Under the pieces are notes generated by a model. That model worked only from the letters and a program-made list of their open reading frames with translations, had not been told where the DNA came from and ran no database searches. A DNA stretch of 40,564 nucleotides from Deinococcus arcticus (GTDB lineage Bacteria > Deinococcota > Deinococci > Deinococcales > Deinococcaceae), in NCBI RefSeq assembly GCF_003028415.1, contig NZ_PYSV01000023.1, forward strand, positions 1 through 40,564, written 5' to 3'. The stretch's first letter is position 1. Each line of letters starts with the position of its first letter. Of this stretch, positions 30,167 to 38,850 are shown piece after piece. A program made the position numbers and the translations under genes.

Positions 30167-30938
30167 GAATGCCTTCAAATCGGCCCTGCGGCGCGGCGAC
30201 ACCCTGATTGGCCTGTGGTTGGCCCTGGCCGATCCTTACAGCGCCGAACTGTGTGCAGGGGCAGGCTTTGACTGGGTGCTCATTGACGGCGAACACGCAC
30301 CCAATGACGTGCGCTCTACGCTGGCGGCCCTGCAAGCGGTGGCGCCCTACCCCACCCACGCCCTGGTGCGCCCGCCGATTGGCAGTGCGGTGCTCATCAA
30401 GCAGCTGCTGGACATAGGCGCGCAGACGCTGGTGGTGCCCATGGTGGACACCGCCGAGCAGGCGCGCGATCTGGTGCTGGCCACCCGCTATCCGCCGCGC
30501 GGAGTGCGGGGGGTGGGCGCGGCGCTGGCGCGGGCCAGCCGCTTTGGCCGCGACGCCGCCTATCTGCAGGCCGCCGACGAGGGCGTGTGTCTGATCGTGC
30601 AGGTGGAATCGGCGGCGGGCCTGGAAGCGCTGGACGAGATTGCAGCGGTGGACGGCGTGGACGGCGTGTTTATCGGGCCGGCTGATCTGGCGGCCAGTCT
30701 GGGGCATCTGGGGCACCCTGGCCACCCGGAGGTGCAGGCCGCGATTCAGCAGGCGGCGGCCCGCATTCGGCGCGCGGGCAAGGCGGCAGGCATCCTTTCC
30801 ACCGATGAAGCGGTGGCCCACACCTACCTGGACTGGGGCTACACCTTCGTGGCCGTGGGCACCGACGTGACCCTGCTGTCGCGCGCTTCCTCAGCGCTGG
30901 CGCAGCGATTCCAGGCCGGCGGCCCTCCGGGCACCTGA
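30159..30938 (+). CDS. hpaI: 4-hydroxy-2-oxoheptanedioate aldolase
   Basis: From GTG 30159 the product is 259 aa. This class II (metal-dependent) aldolase of the HpcH/HpaI family splits HKHD into pyruvate and succinate semialdehyde. Active-site residues match E. coli HpaI (R70, H45, E149, D175) as R71, H46 (DGEHAPND), E150 (VQVESAAG) and D176 ([12 protein letters not shown]). The start codon lies 8 nt before the hpaH stop, so translation is probably coupled; an upstream in-frame GTG at 30147 is an alternative. Confidence 0.93.
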   Translation: MAENAFKSALRRGDTLIGLWLALADPYSAELCAGAGFDWVLIDGEHAPNDVRSTLAALQAVAPYPTHALVRPPIGSAVLIKQLLDIGAQTLVVPMVDTAEQARDLVLATRYPPRGVRGVGAALARASRFGRDAAYLQAADEGVCLIVQVESAAGLEALDEIAAVDGVDGVFIGPADLAASLGHLGHPGHPEVQAAIQQAAARIRRAGKAAGILSTDEAVAHTYLDWGYTFVAVGTDVTLLSRASSALAQRFQAGGPPGT

Positions 30939-31078
30939 CGGTTCCGGCAACTGAACGCCGAGAGTCTGTTGAGCCAGTGCTGCGCGCCCACGCCGCCAGT
31001 CGGGGTCGGGCCCTGAGCGCATGAAGCCCAAGCCTCGTGGGCAGCAAAAGCGGGAACCTGACTCCGGTCATGGACAGC

Positions 31079-31104
31079 AGAGGTGGCCCTGAGCGGCCAC
31101 CTCT
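31079..31104. terminator. Hairpin between convergent hpaI and the diguanylate cyclase gene
   Basis: AGAGGTGGCC (31079-31088) pairs perfectly with GGCCACCTCT (31095-31104) across a 6-nt loop. It overlaps the cyclase stop codon. There is no U-tract. It is placed to end both converging transcripts. The preceding 30939-31078 holds nothing else I can support. Confidence 0.5.
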
Positions 31105-32161
31105 AGCCGTGAATGCGGTTGCGCCCCGCAGCCTTGGCGGCGTAGAGCTGGGCATCGGCCGCTACCAGCGGCGCGGGGCCACGCGCCGCCACCAGGCCAC
31201 CCGAAACGGTGACCGGCATGGGCACCGCCGCCAGGGTCGCCAGCTGGCCTTCAATGTTGGCACGCACCCGCTCGGCCACCACTGGCGCGGCCTCCGGCTG
31301 GCACTCATGCAGCAGCACCGCGAATTCCTCGCCGCCCAGCCGGTACACCCGGTCCGACGGGCGCACGCTGCGCCGGACCACCCCGGCCATGGCCGCGAGC
31401 ACCCGGTCCCCCGCTTCATGGCCGTGGACATCGTTCACCCGCTTGAAGTGGTCCAGGTCCAGCAGCAGCAGGTATGACGCCGGGCCCGCCTGCGGCAGGT
31501 CCAGGTCAAATTGCCGGCGATTCAGGGCGCCGGTCAGGCCATCGGTAAAGGCCAGCTGGCCCAGGGTGGCGGCGCTGTCCAGGGCCTTGAGGCGGGTCTG
31601 CACCACGAGGTGCCCGGCAATCATGCCCACGGTGCTCAGCAGCGTGTAAATGGTGTACACCCCCAGGGCCTCCACCACCGATCTGCCGGCCAGGGTAAAG
31701 GCCACGAAAGTCATGACGTTGGCCAGAGCAAAAATTTGCAGGGCTTCCCACCAGCGGGCGTAGAGGGGCGCGCTGCGCGTTTCGGGGGCGCGGGTGAAGG
31801 CCGGGCGGCCCCAGCCGGCCAGCAGGGCCACCAGCACGAGGTTGATGCAGGCCGGGATTTTCCCCGGGCCCCCCAGCAGCCAGCGGTATGCCCCAAGGGG
31901 CAGCGCCACCAGCAGCCCGGCGAGCCAGCCGTTGCGGCGACTGGCCAGCGCCACCGGCACGGTGCGGAAGTCGTACAGCAGTCCCGGCGCCAGGGGAATG
32001 GTGTTCACGATCAGGATGAAGCCGGTGGCCACGGCCATCAGGTATCGCGCGGCGAGCCAGGCCCAGCCCTCGGTCACGCGCACCTGCACGTAGGTCAGGC
32101 TGACGACGAACAGCCCCGCCACCAGCAGCGCAAGATTGATCAGCAGGGCGTTGATCGGCAT
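31103..32161 (-). CDS. Membrane-bound diguanylate cyclase (5TM-LYT plus GGDEF)
   Basis: From ATG 32161 the product is 352 aa. The N-terminal half (1-190) has about six hydrophobic helices and the signature GLLYDFRTVPVALASRR with GAYRWLLGGPG, typical of 5TMR-LYT sensor domains. The C-terminal half is a GGDEF domain: FTDGLTGALNRRQFD, LLDLDHFKRVNDVHGHEAGD and the active site GGEEF. An RPSD inhibitory site sits 5 residues before GGEEF, so c-di-GMP feedback inhibition is expected. It should make c-di-GMP from two GTP at the membrane. The signal it senses is unknown. Confidence 0.92.
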   Translation of the reverse strand: MPINALLINLALLVAGLFVVSLTYVQVRVTEGWAWLAARYLMAVATGFILIVNTIPLAPGLLYDFRTVPVALASRRNGWLAGLLVALPLGAYRWLLGGPGKIPACINLVLVALLAGWGRPAFTRAPETRSAPLYARWWEALQIFALANVMTFVAFTLAGRSVVEALGVYTIYTLLSTVGMIAGHLVVQTRLKALDSAATLGQLAFTDGLTGALNRRQFDLDLPQAGPASYLLLLDLDHFKRVNDVHGHEAGDRVLAAMAGVVRRSVRPSDRVYRLGGEEFAVLLHECQPEAAPVVAERVRANIEGQLATLAAVPMPVTVSGGLVAARGPAPLVAADAQLYAAKAAGRNRIHG

Positions 32162-32224
32162 AGCTAGGGCCAACGTACTGGCCCTTCCCTCACCACCCCC
32201 TGACAGTCGGCGCAATCAAGATGC

Positions 32225-32271
32225 GCTGACCGGGCTGGCTGGTGAGACCTGCCCTGGCCAGCCCGGTCAGC
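32225..32271. promoter_or_regulatory. Long hairpin upstream of the diguanylate cyclase gene
   Basis: GCTGACCGGGCTGG (32225-32238) pairs perfectly with CCAGCCCGGTCAGC (32258-32271). It lies in the 260-bp gap between the cyclase start and the broken CHAD gene, both on the minus strand. It could be the CHAD terminator or a 5'UTR structure of the cyclase mRNA. Confidence 0.5.
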
Positions 32272-32313
32272 GTGGGCCACTCGGGCAGGAGCATGCCCCA
32301 GCTCTCAAAGCTA

Positions 32314-32329
32314 CTCGTCACGTGACGAG
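32314..32329. promoter_or_regulatory. Perfect 16-bp palindrome CTCGTCACGTGACGAG
   Basis: The palindrome shares 15 contiguous bases (CGTCACGTGACGAGC) with 19913-19927, 12.4 kb away. It lies in the gap upstream of the cyclase gene. It is a candidate binding site for a dimeric regulator. Confidence 0.4.
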
Positions 32330-32420
32330 CAACAGTGGAAGCCGGGGGGCAACTCCCGGGCTCTTTGCTCCTTTCGCGCTCCGGGCGGGCGTGTCTGGGG
32401 ATCAGGCTGCCTGACTCCAT

Positions 32421-33293
32421 TCACTTCTCGTGCCCTCCCAGCTGGCTTTCCAGGTGCGCTTTCAGGGCCGGCCACAGCTCGCGCACGCGCGGGCCTGAGC
32501 CTGTTGCTGGGCCCCGGCTTCTCGGCGCAGCAGCGCGTCGCGGTGGCCGGGCACCCAGTTCTCGGCGCGCAGTAGATCCTGCGCCACCTGGGCGTCTTGC
32601 AGGCGTCCCAGTTCTTCCAGCACGTCCAGCACGGCCTGGGGAGCGTCACCGGTCAATTCGGCGGTGAAGCGGTAGCGTTTGAGGTGCTTGCGCCACTCGT
32701 GCCAGGGCCCGGTGTCCTGGGCCTGATACGGCTTCCGAAAAATTCCGTCATGTGTTACGGAATTTTTTCGACCGGAGGGAGCAGGAACAAATGCGGATTT
32801 CCGGGAATTGGAGGAACATCAGGCTCTTTCCCGGATGGTACGGAAATGGACGGCAGTCCGTATGAAACACCTGTTCGGCTTCCCGCAGCAGGTGATGGGC
32901 GTCGCGGCGCAGCGTCTTGCGCACCCGGGCCTTCCATGCTCTGGGGCGTTTGACGGCCGGGGGCGGGTCCGGCCAGGAGACCGCCGCGAAGGTCCGCGAG
33001 CGGCGCCCGGCCCAGGTGCTCTGAAATTCGCTCAGCACCTGGGGCGGCACCTTCAGCTCCTTCAGGGCCTGCACCAGCTGCTCGCCCACAGCGTCACGGT
33101 CCCGCACGGCGGCCACCGCCCGGCGCAGGTCCCGCCACGCCCGCCGGGTGCGTTTGGGCGCGCGGGCCACGCGCAGCTGAGCCTGGGCCCGGCGCGTGAG
33201 CTTGCGCACCTCGTGCACTGCCCCGGGGTCGCCCGATTGCAGGGCAGACCAGAGCCGGCGCAGCGTCCTGGCGGTCTTGGAAAAGTGCGGCAT
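32421..33293 (-). pseudogene. CHAD-domain protein gene, broken by insertion and frameshift
   Basis: The first part (from ATG 33293) reads MPHFSKTARTLRRLWSALQ, then AVHEVRKLTRRAQAQLRVA and DLRRAVAAVRDRDAVGEQL, the CHAD pattern of conserved His and basic residues that bind polyphosphate. The frame runs into the 136-bp element at 32727-32862 and ends early. Beyond the element the CHAD frame resumes (GPWHEWRKHLKRYRFTAEL, then VLDVLEELGRLQDAQVA). Removing the element and one copy of the TGA duplication rejoins VFQAQDTGPW in frame. A second lesion, apparently a 1-base loss near 32490, shifts the end; the natural C-terminus VRELWPALKAHLESQLGG is read in another frame to a stop at 32421. The gene is thus doubly inactivated. 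Confidence 0.85.
32727..32862. mobile_element. 136-bp MITE-like insertion in the CHAD gene
   Basis: The element starts TACGG and ends CCGTA, flanked by a direct duplication TGA (32724-32726 and 32863-32865). It carries no ORF. Its left half forms a hairpin (CGAAAAATTCCGT with ACGGAATTTTTTCG, around 32737-32770), and several TTCCG/CGGAA units recur inside. It is notably more AT-rich than its surroundings. A non-autonomous transposable element is the simplest reading; a transposase acting on it is not present in the window as far as I can tell. Confidence 0.8.
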
Positions 33294-33378
33294 GGCCTGA
33301 GCATGCGCGGGCCAGATGGGGCGCCGTGCCCGGGCCACCTGAGCGTCCGTTCATGCAGCGCGTGGCGCGGCGTTCGTG

Positions 33379-34713
33379 TCAGCTTGCGCCCAGCTTCACC
33401 CGGAACGACACACGGGCCTGTTGCCCCGCTGGCACCTCCACCCGGCGCTCCACCGTGACCTGCTGGCTGGGGGCTGCCTGGCCGTCCACCACCACAAAGC
33501 GGCCGTACAGCTGTTCGCGCACCTGCACCCGCACAGAGCGCGATTTGGTGCTGGTCAGCGTGAACGTGACCTGGAAGGTGGTGCTCAGGACCTTGCCTTC
33601 AGCGCTCTTTTCCACGGCCAGTTGTTGCACGCGCCGCACATACCGCAGCTCGTTGTCGGCGCCCAGGTCAAGGTCCACCGGGCGCCCCGCCTGCGCTGCG
33701 GGCAGGGCCACCGTGCCGATCAGGGCGCCGTCCTCGCGCACCGTCAGCGGGCCGGTGGGCAGCGACTGGTCCGGCGTGAACTTGTAGTGCCGCGCGGCCC
33801 GCCCGGCGCGTTCCTGCCGGTCAAAGTAGCTGTCAATGCGGGCGTAGCGCGCAAAGTCGCTCAGGCGCGGCTGCACGAACGGCACCGTCAGCAGTTCGCC
33901 CCGCCCCAGCTTCAGGCCGCCAGGCAGGGCGTAGCGCTGTAGCCCCCGCACCTCGCCCAAGCTGCTCACCGCCGGGGCAGACCCGGGCAACGAGGGCAGG
34001 GCCATACCGCCGGCGGCGTTGTCCAGCCCCGCCGTCCCCCGGCCCGCCTGAAACTCACTGGTCGGGAGGGCGGGTGCGGCGCGCACCTCACCCGCAAACA
34101 GCTCGACCTGCCGGGCTTCGTAAGTGTCTGTGCCCCGGTTGCGCAGCTCGGCCAGGGCTGCCAGCCGGGCCCCGGCGCTCGCCGCCGCCAGTTCATAGCG
34201 GGGCTGCCACGTCAGGGCCTGTGTGCGGTAGCTCACCACGCCCGCCACCCGACCCTGACCGGCCACCTCAAAGGCCACCGCCACCCCGCCCGCCACGCCG
34301 TGCAGCGGGGGCGGCGCGGCAAACGCCAGTTCCTCGCGCGTGGCGTGCAGATACTCGCCCGAGGACAGGCGCACCAGCAGGTCCAGCGCGCGTACCAGGA
34401 CCCCGTCCAGCGGGGCCTGCCCGGCGCGCAGCACCCGCACCGGCCGCCCTTCTTGCGTGCTCAGCCAGTCCAGATCGGTGGGCCGCACCTCAATGCGCCG
34501 CAGCGGCGCCCCGGTGAAGCTCAGGCTGCCGGGCTGAATCAGGCTCCAGGCCGCGCGGGAAAAGCTCTGCCGGTGCGTGGCCACGCCCCCCGCCGCCTGC
34601 AGGGTCACGGGTGCCCGCACCTCGGCAAAGGCCGGATACACCCGCAGATCGGTCGCCCAGGCGGGCAGGCTCAGGGTCAGCAGCAGGGCCAGGGCGGTCA
34701 GGCGGCGCGTCAT
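33379..34713 (-). CDS. Secreted DUF4139-domain protein
   Basis: From ATG 34713 the product is 444 aa with signal peptide MTRRLTALALLLTLSLPAWA. The central and C-terminal region resembles the DUF4139 family: VVSYRTQALTWQPRYELAA, LRNRGTDTYEARQVELFAGEV, then YALPGGLKLGRGELLTVPF and a final beta domain ending QARVSFRVKLG. These proteins are exported and of unknown function. The long upstream extension in the same frame lacks conservation and is rejected. It is divergent from tldD with 225 bp between starts; that gap shows no clear promoter to me beyond the tldD RBS. Confidence 0.8.
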   Translation of the reverse strand: MTRRLTALALLLTLSLPAWATDLRVYPAFAEVRAPVTLQAAGGVATHRQSFSRAAWSLIQPGSLSFTGAPLRRIEVRPTDLDWLSTQEGRPVRVLRAGQAPLDGVLVRALDLLVRLSSGEYLHATREELAFAAPPPLHGVAGGVAVAFEVAGQGRVAGVVSYRTQALTWQPRYELAAASAGARLAALAELRNRGTDTYEARQVELFAGEVRAAPALPTSEFQAGRGTAGLDNAAGGMALPSLPGSAPAVSSLGEVRGLQRYALPGGLKLGRGELLTVPFVQPRLSDFARYARIDSYFDRQERAGRAARHYKFTPDQSLPTGPLTVREDGALIGTVALPAAQAGRPVDLDLGADNELRYVRRVQQLAVEKSAEGKVLSTTFQVTFTLTSTKSRSVRVQVREQLYGRFVVVDGQAAPSQQVTVERRVEVPAGQQARVSFRVKLGAS

Positions 34714-34938
34714 GGGGGCATGGTGCCACGAAGGGAACAGGCCAGGGGGCGCAGGTGCGCAGAGGGCAGAGGGTTCCCGCGCTCCTGGCCCCGGCTGGGT
34801 GCCAGCCTCCGCCAATATGCGCACGCATCCCGCCGGGTTTTGCGCCATGCTGGGGGCCGTCTCGTATTCAACCTGTTCGGCGCTGCCAGAAGCGGCGCCC
34901 TCCCTGACCGCCCCTTTCCCCTCAGGAGATGCCCCGGC

Positions 34939-36357
34939 ATGACCATGACCCAGACCCCAGCCCTGCTTGACCCTGGCCTGTGTGCCGACGTGCTGCACCT
35001 GGCCCGCGCCGGCGGTGCCGATTTTGCCGAGCTGTTCGTGGAAGACAGCCACAACACCGGGTACCGCCTGCACCAGGGCGAGCTGCGCGACGCCAGCGGC
35101 GGCAATCTGTTCGGCGCGGGCCTGCGCCTGCTGTACGGCGCGCGCGTGGTCTACGCCTACACGAACGACGTGACGGCAGCGGGCCTGCGCCAGCTGGCGG
35201 GCGACGTGGCCCGCGCCCGCGCCGGGCAGGGCGAGGTGAGCCGACAGGGCACCGGCGGGCTGGATTTCCGCCGCTCAGATGTGCGCCCCCTGTACGTGGC
35301 CCGGCAGCACCCGCTGCAGGCCCGCGCCCAGGACAAGCTGGCCCTCATGCAGCGCGCCCACCACGCCGCCGCTGGCGTGGGTGACGTGAAAACCGTGGAC
35401 GTGAACTACCTGGACCGGGTGCAGCGCGTGCTGATTGCCAACTCGGAGGGGCTGTGGGCCGAGGACGAGCGGGTGTGGACCCGGCTGATGGTGAATGCCA
35501 TTGCCCAGGACGGCACCTGGCGCGAGAGTGGCTTTTACGGCCCGGGCGCGGGGCAGGGCCTGGAATTTTTCGAGACTGTGCCCCCCGAGACCATTGGTGC
35601 CGAGGCCGCCCGCATGGCGAACGCCATGCTGCGCGCGGGCCCGGCGCCCGCCGGAAAGCTGCCGGTGGTGATTGGCAATGCGTTCGGCGGCGTGATCTTC
35701 CACGAAGCCTGCGGCCACATTCTGGAAACGACCTCTGTGGAAAAGGACGCCAGCGTGTTTGGCGACAAGCTGGGGCAGGCCATAGCCCACCCCTGCGTGA
35801 GCGCCACCGACGACGGCACCATTCCGGGCGCCTGGGGCATGGTGAATGTGGATGACGAGGGGATGCCGGCCCAGCGCACCGCGCTGATCGAGAACGGCGT
35901 GCTGACCTCGTTCATGGTGGACCGGGTGGGCGAGCTGAAAACCGGCCACCGCCGCACGGGCAGCGGGCGGCGCCAGAACTACACCTTTGCGCCGGCCAGC
36001 CGCATGCGCTCCACCTTCATTGAGGCAGGCGAGCAGACCCCGGACGAGCTGATCGGGCAACTGGAGTACGGCCTCTATGCCCGGCGCATGGGCGGCGGCA
36101 GCGTGACCCCGGGCACTGGGGAATACAACTTCGCCGTCAAAGAGGCGTATATCATTCGCGGCGGCGAGATCGCCGAGCCGGTCAAGGGAGCTTCTCTGGT
36201 GGGCAACGGCGCGCAGGATCTGCGCAACATCGTGGGCGTGGCGGGCGATCTGGCGCTGGGGCAGGGCATGTGCGGCAGCGTGTCGGGCAGTCTTCCCACC
36301 GATGTGGGCCAGCCTCACATCCTGATCAGCGAGATCACCGTGGGGGGCCGGGCATGA
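34939..36357 (+). CDS. tldD: TldD, metalloprotease subunit
   Basis: The 472-aa product contains the zinc-binding HExxxH-type motif HEACGH (255-260) in GNAFGGVIFHEACGHILETT. The family's RTGSGRRQNYTFAPASRMRSTF and VGNGAQDLRNIVGVAGDL segments are also clear. TldD with TldE forms a protease that degrades unfolded peptides and matures ribosomally made peptides such as microcins. CAGGAG lies about 11 nt upstream of ATG 34939; a second ATG at 34945 is possible. Its stop overlaps the tldE start. Confidence 0.95.
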   Translation: MTMTQTPALLDPGLCADVLHLARAGGADFAELFVEDSHNTGYRLHQGELRDASGGNLFGAGLRLLYGARVVYAYTNDVTAAGLRQLAGDVARARAGQGEVSRQGTGGLDFRRSDVRPLYVARQHPLQARAQDKLALMQRAHHAAAGVGDVKTVDVNYLDRVQRVLIANSEGLWAEDERVWTRLMVNAIAQDGTWRESGFYGPGAGQGLEFFETVPPETIGAEAARMANAMLRAGPAPAGKLPVVIGNAFGGVIFHEACGHILETTSVEKDASVFGDKLGQAIAHPCVSATDDGTIPGAWGMVNVDDEGMPAQRTALIENGVLTSFMVDRVGELKTGHRRTGSGRRQNYTFAPASRMRSTFIEAGEQTPDELIGQLEYGLYARRMGGGSVTPGTGEYNFAVKEAYIIRGGEIAEPVKGASLVGNGAQDLRNIVGVAGDLALGQGMCGSVSGSLPTDVGQPHILISEITVGGRA

Positions 36358-37727
36358 CCGGGGGCACCGACACGGCCCAGCTGGGCCTGGACGCCGCGCG
36401 CCGGTACCTGCTGGAGCGCGCCCGCGAGCAGGGCGTGGCGCTGGAGGTCTATGCCCAGCGCGAGGCCGCCACCGCCATCGAGGCCCACGGCGGCGAGGTC
36501 AGCGAATTCAAGCTCTCCACCCGGCAGGGCGTGGGCCTGCGCGCCCTGGTGGCGGGCGCCTGGGGCGCGGCCTTTACCGAGAACCTTTCGCGCCCGGCGC
36601 TGGACCGCGCCCTGGAGCGCGCCGTGGAACACGCCCGGCTGGTGGCCCCTGAGGCGGGCGCGGCCCTGATTGCCTGGGGCGAGCCGCCCAGCGTGGACCT
36701 GTACGGCGAGGGCCTGAGCGGCGTGACCCCCGAGCAGAAGGTGCAGGTGGCCCTCACGCTGGAACAGGCCGCGCGCGCGCACGACCCCCGGGTGGTGGGC
36801 GTGCCCTACCTGGCCTACGAGGACAGCGTGGCCGAACTGCTGGTGGGCAACACCGAGGGCCTGAGCCGCGAGCAGCGCTCGCTGCACGCCCTGACCTACG
36901 CCGCGCCACTGGCCCGCGACGGCGAGGAGAACCGCATGAGCAGCGACTGGCAGTTCACGCGGGAATTCACGGCGCTGGACCCCACGCAGACCGCCCTGCG
37001 CGCCGCCGAGAAGAGTCTGGCGCTGCTGGGTGCCCGCCCGGCTCCCACCGGCACCTTTCCGGTGGTCATCAGCGGTGAGTGCATGGCCTCGCTGCTGGCT
37101 CTGTTTGCTTCCATGTTCAGTGGCCGCGCCGCCGAGGAGGGCAGGAGCCCGCTCTCGGGCTGTCTGGGGCAGGCGGTGGGCAGCGCTCTGGTGACCCTGC
37201 GGGACGACCCCACGCTGCCCCACGGCCTGCGGTCGCGGGCGTTCGACGCCGAAGGCTGCCCCAGCGCCCCCCTGACCCTGATGGATGGGGGAGAGCTGCG
37301 CGCCCTGTTCCATAACGGCCAGACGGCCGCGCGTGCCGGGCAGGCCAGCACCGGCCACGCCACGCGCCAGGGCTACCAGGGAGTGGTGGGGGTGGGGCAC
37401 AGCAACTTCTTCCTGGCCCCGGGTCAGACGCCTGACGACGAGGTGACGGCGGGGGTCACGGGCCTGCTGCTCACGAAAGTCTCGGGTGGGCACGCGGGGG
37501 CGCAGCCCATCACAGGTGACTTCAGCCTGCAGGCCGAGGGCTTCTGGTTGCAGGGCGGGGCACGCGCCTATCCGCTGGACGTGTTTACCGTGGCGGGTAA
37601 CTTCACCGAGCTGCTGGCGCAGGTTGAGGCCGTGGGCCAGAGCCTGGAGTGGACCTGGTCGGGCACCGGGGCGCCGGCTGTGCGGGTGGCGGGGCTGGCC
37701 GTGGCGGGCGGCGCCCCCCGGGACTGA
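36354..37727 (+). CDS. tldE: TldE/PmbA, partner subunit of the TldD protease
   Basis: The 457-aa product starts within the tldD stop (ATGA). It is a TldD homologue without the HExxxH motif, as expected for PmbA/TldE: EVYAQREAATAIEAHGGEV, STRQGVGLRALVAGAWGAAFTENL, PVVISGECMASLLALFASMF, NFFLAPGQTPDDEV and a C-terminal VFTVAGNFTELLAQVEAVG. It helps form the tunnel of the TldDE heterodimer. No precursor peptide gene is evident next to it. Confidence 0.94.
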   Translation: MTGGTDTAQLGLDAARRYLLERAREQGVALEVYAQREAATAIEAHGGEVSEFKLSTRQGVGLRALVAGAWGAAFTENLSRPALDRALERAVEHARLVAPEAGAALIAWGEPPSVDLYGEGLSGVTPEQKVQVALTLEQAARAHDPRVVGVPYLAYEDSVAELLVGNTEGLSREQRSLHALTYAAPLARDGEENRMSSDWQFTREFTALDPTQTALRAAEKSLALLGARPAPTGTFPVVISGECMASLLALFASMFSGRAAEEGRSPLSGCLGQAVGSALVTLRDDPTLPHGLRSRAFDAEGCPSAPLTLMDGGELRALFHNGQTAARAGQASTGHATRQGYQGVVGVGHSNFFLAPGQTPDDEVTAGVTGLLLTKVSGGHAGAQPITGDFSLQAEGFWLQGGARAYPLDVFTVAGNFTELLAQVEAVGQSLEWTWSGTGAPAVRVAGLAVAGGAPRD

Positions 37728-37828
37728 TACGGCCGCCGACCCCACCGCTGACACAGGCGATCCGGCTCCGGGCAGCCCTGCCCAGCAGCGCTGCAGAGCG
37801 GGAGGCGAACCCAGGGCCTCGCACCGGA

Positions 37829-37855
37829 AACGGTTCAGTGCTCTTCTGAACCGTT
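37829..37855. terminator. Hairpin after tldE
   Basis: AACGGTTCAG (37829-37838) pairs perfectly with CTGAACCGTT (37846-37855) across a 7-nt loop, 100 bases after the tldE stop and 35 before the next start. It is either the tldDE terminator or an operator of the following gene. Confidence 0.5.
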
Positions 37856-37878
37856 GGAATGGCAGGGGCGAGGCCCTT

Positions 37879-37894
37879 AGCATGGCGCCATGCT
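37879..37894. promoter_or_regulatory. 16-bp palindrome over the start codon of the HAD-like gene
   Basis: AGCATGGCGCCATGCT is a perfect palindrome that contains the ATG at 37890. No Shine-Dalgarno site precedes that ATG. A dimeric repressor bound here, or an RNA hairpin, would block initiation; chance is also possible. Confidence 0.35.
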
Positions 37895-38576
37895 GAGCGC
37901 CTTTCTCAATCCCCTGGGCACCCTCTTTGACCCTGCTGGTGAAAACCTCCCGGCGGCTGCGGACGGGCTGCTGCAGCTTCTGGCGGGCGCGGTGCTCGTG
38001 CCCGTCACCGGCCTGAACGAGGAAGAATTGCTGGCCGTGCCGGCGGCCTTTACCTCATGGCAGGTGCTGATGCACGGCGCGGTGGTCCTGACCCCCGACG
38101 GCGAGGAGGACCCGGCGTGGCGGCGCCTGACCCGCGAAACCCAGGCTGATACCGAGGGGGCCCTGGCGCTGGCGGCCCAGGCCGCACACCATCTGAATGC
38201 CCTTGGGCAACTGGGGCTGGAGGTGACCGTGACCCAGCGGGGTGGGCGCCCGCTGCAGGTGGGCCTGCGCCACCCCCACCGCCTCAAGCTGGCGCTGGAT
38301 CAGGCGCAGGCCGGGCTGCTGGACTGGCTGGCCGACGCGCCCTTTCGCCAGGACCTGCGCGTGGTCCGCGACGCCCTGGGCCTGACGGTGCTGCCCAGCG
38401 CCATTCGCCCCGAGCGCGCCGTGAACTACGTGCTGTCCGAGTGGCCGGCGGGGGTGTTCACCCTGGGCGTAAGTGCCCAGCCGGACGACCGCGCCTTTTT
38501 GGCCCTGTGCGACATGGCGCTGATTCCCGGTCAGAGCCCGCTGCTGGCCGCCCCCGGGACCGACTGGGAGGAGTAG
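37890..38576 (+). CDS. HAD-superfamily-like protein with degenerate active site
   Basis: The 228-aa product follows the layout of Cof/sucrose-phosphatase-type HAD hydrolases: strand 1 LSAFLNPLGTLFD, motif II VPVTGLNEEEL, MHGAVVLTPDGEEDPAW (the HGA-dG cap entry), then LRVVRDALGLTVLPSAIRPERAVNYVL and VSAQPDDRAFLALCDMALIP. In active enzymes strand 1 is DxDGTL, a Lys follows, and the last motif is GDxxxD; here these read NPLGTL, an Arg/Glu and SAQPDD. It is therefore probably a non-catalytic HAD protein, or a very divergent one. The assignment is mine from motif order, so moderate. Confidence 0.55.
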   Translation: MLSAFLNPLGTLFDPAGENLPAAADGLLQLLAGAVLVPVTGLNEEELLAVPAAFTSWQVLMHGAVVLTPDGEEDPAWRRLTRETQADTEGALALAAQAAHHLNALGQLGLEVTVTQRGGRPLQVGLRHPHRLKLALDQAQAGLLDWLADAPFRQDLRVVRDALGLTVLPSAIRPERAVNYVLSEWPAGVFTLGVSAQPDDRAFLALCDMALIPGQSPLLAAPGTDWEE

Positions 38577-38850
38577 GGCTGGACGCCGGGCCCCAACCGG
38601 TGGGACGGCCATTCAAACCGAGCGAGGCAAACAGGGGAACAACGCCCCCTGGGCCTGGCGCTGGCGGGCCGGTGAGCCAGCGCCACAGACACCACCTGTC
38701 TGAGCTGAGGGGCCGACTGGAACCGTCCCCGAAAGTGAACGCCGGCGTTGGGCGCGCCTCTCCCCGTTCACTATGATGGGCGCCGGCCCCTGGAGGCGCC
38801 TGGGCCCGTGCGGCCACGGCCCCGCAGCGGCCTCGCCCAGGAGCCTGCCC
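38577..38850 (+). promoter_or_regulatory. Intergenic region upstream of the FmdE-like gene with promoter and hairpin
   Basis: GGCGCTGGC (38657-38665) pairs perfectly with GCCAGCGCC (38676-38684), a likely terminator for the HAD-like gene. TTGGGC (38748-38753), 18 nt, TATGAT (38772-38777) is a plausible promoter with a near-consensus -10. It is bracketed by GTGAAC (38735-38740) and GTTCAC (38766-38771), an inverted repeat suited to a repressor. AGGAG (38839-38843) is the RBS for the next gene. Confidence 0.45.

Noticed and set aside
34714..35073. 120-residue N-terminal extension of the DUF4139 protein
   Set aside because: It overlaps the divergent tldD start and has no conserved pattern; a clean signal peptide begins at ATG 34713.
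38577..38760. Cobalamin or molybdenum-cofactor riboswitch upstream of the FmdE-like gene
   Set aside because: I looked for a B12 box and a Moco-type fold; only simple hairpins and a promoter could be found, and the promoter lies downstream of this stretch.
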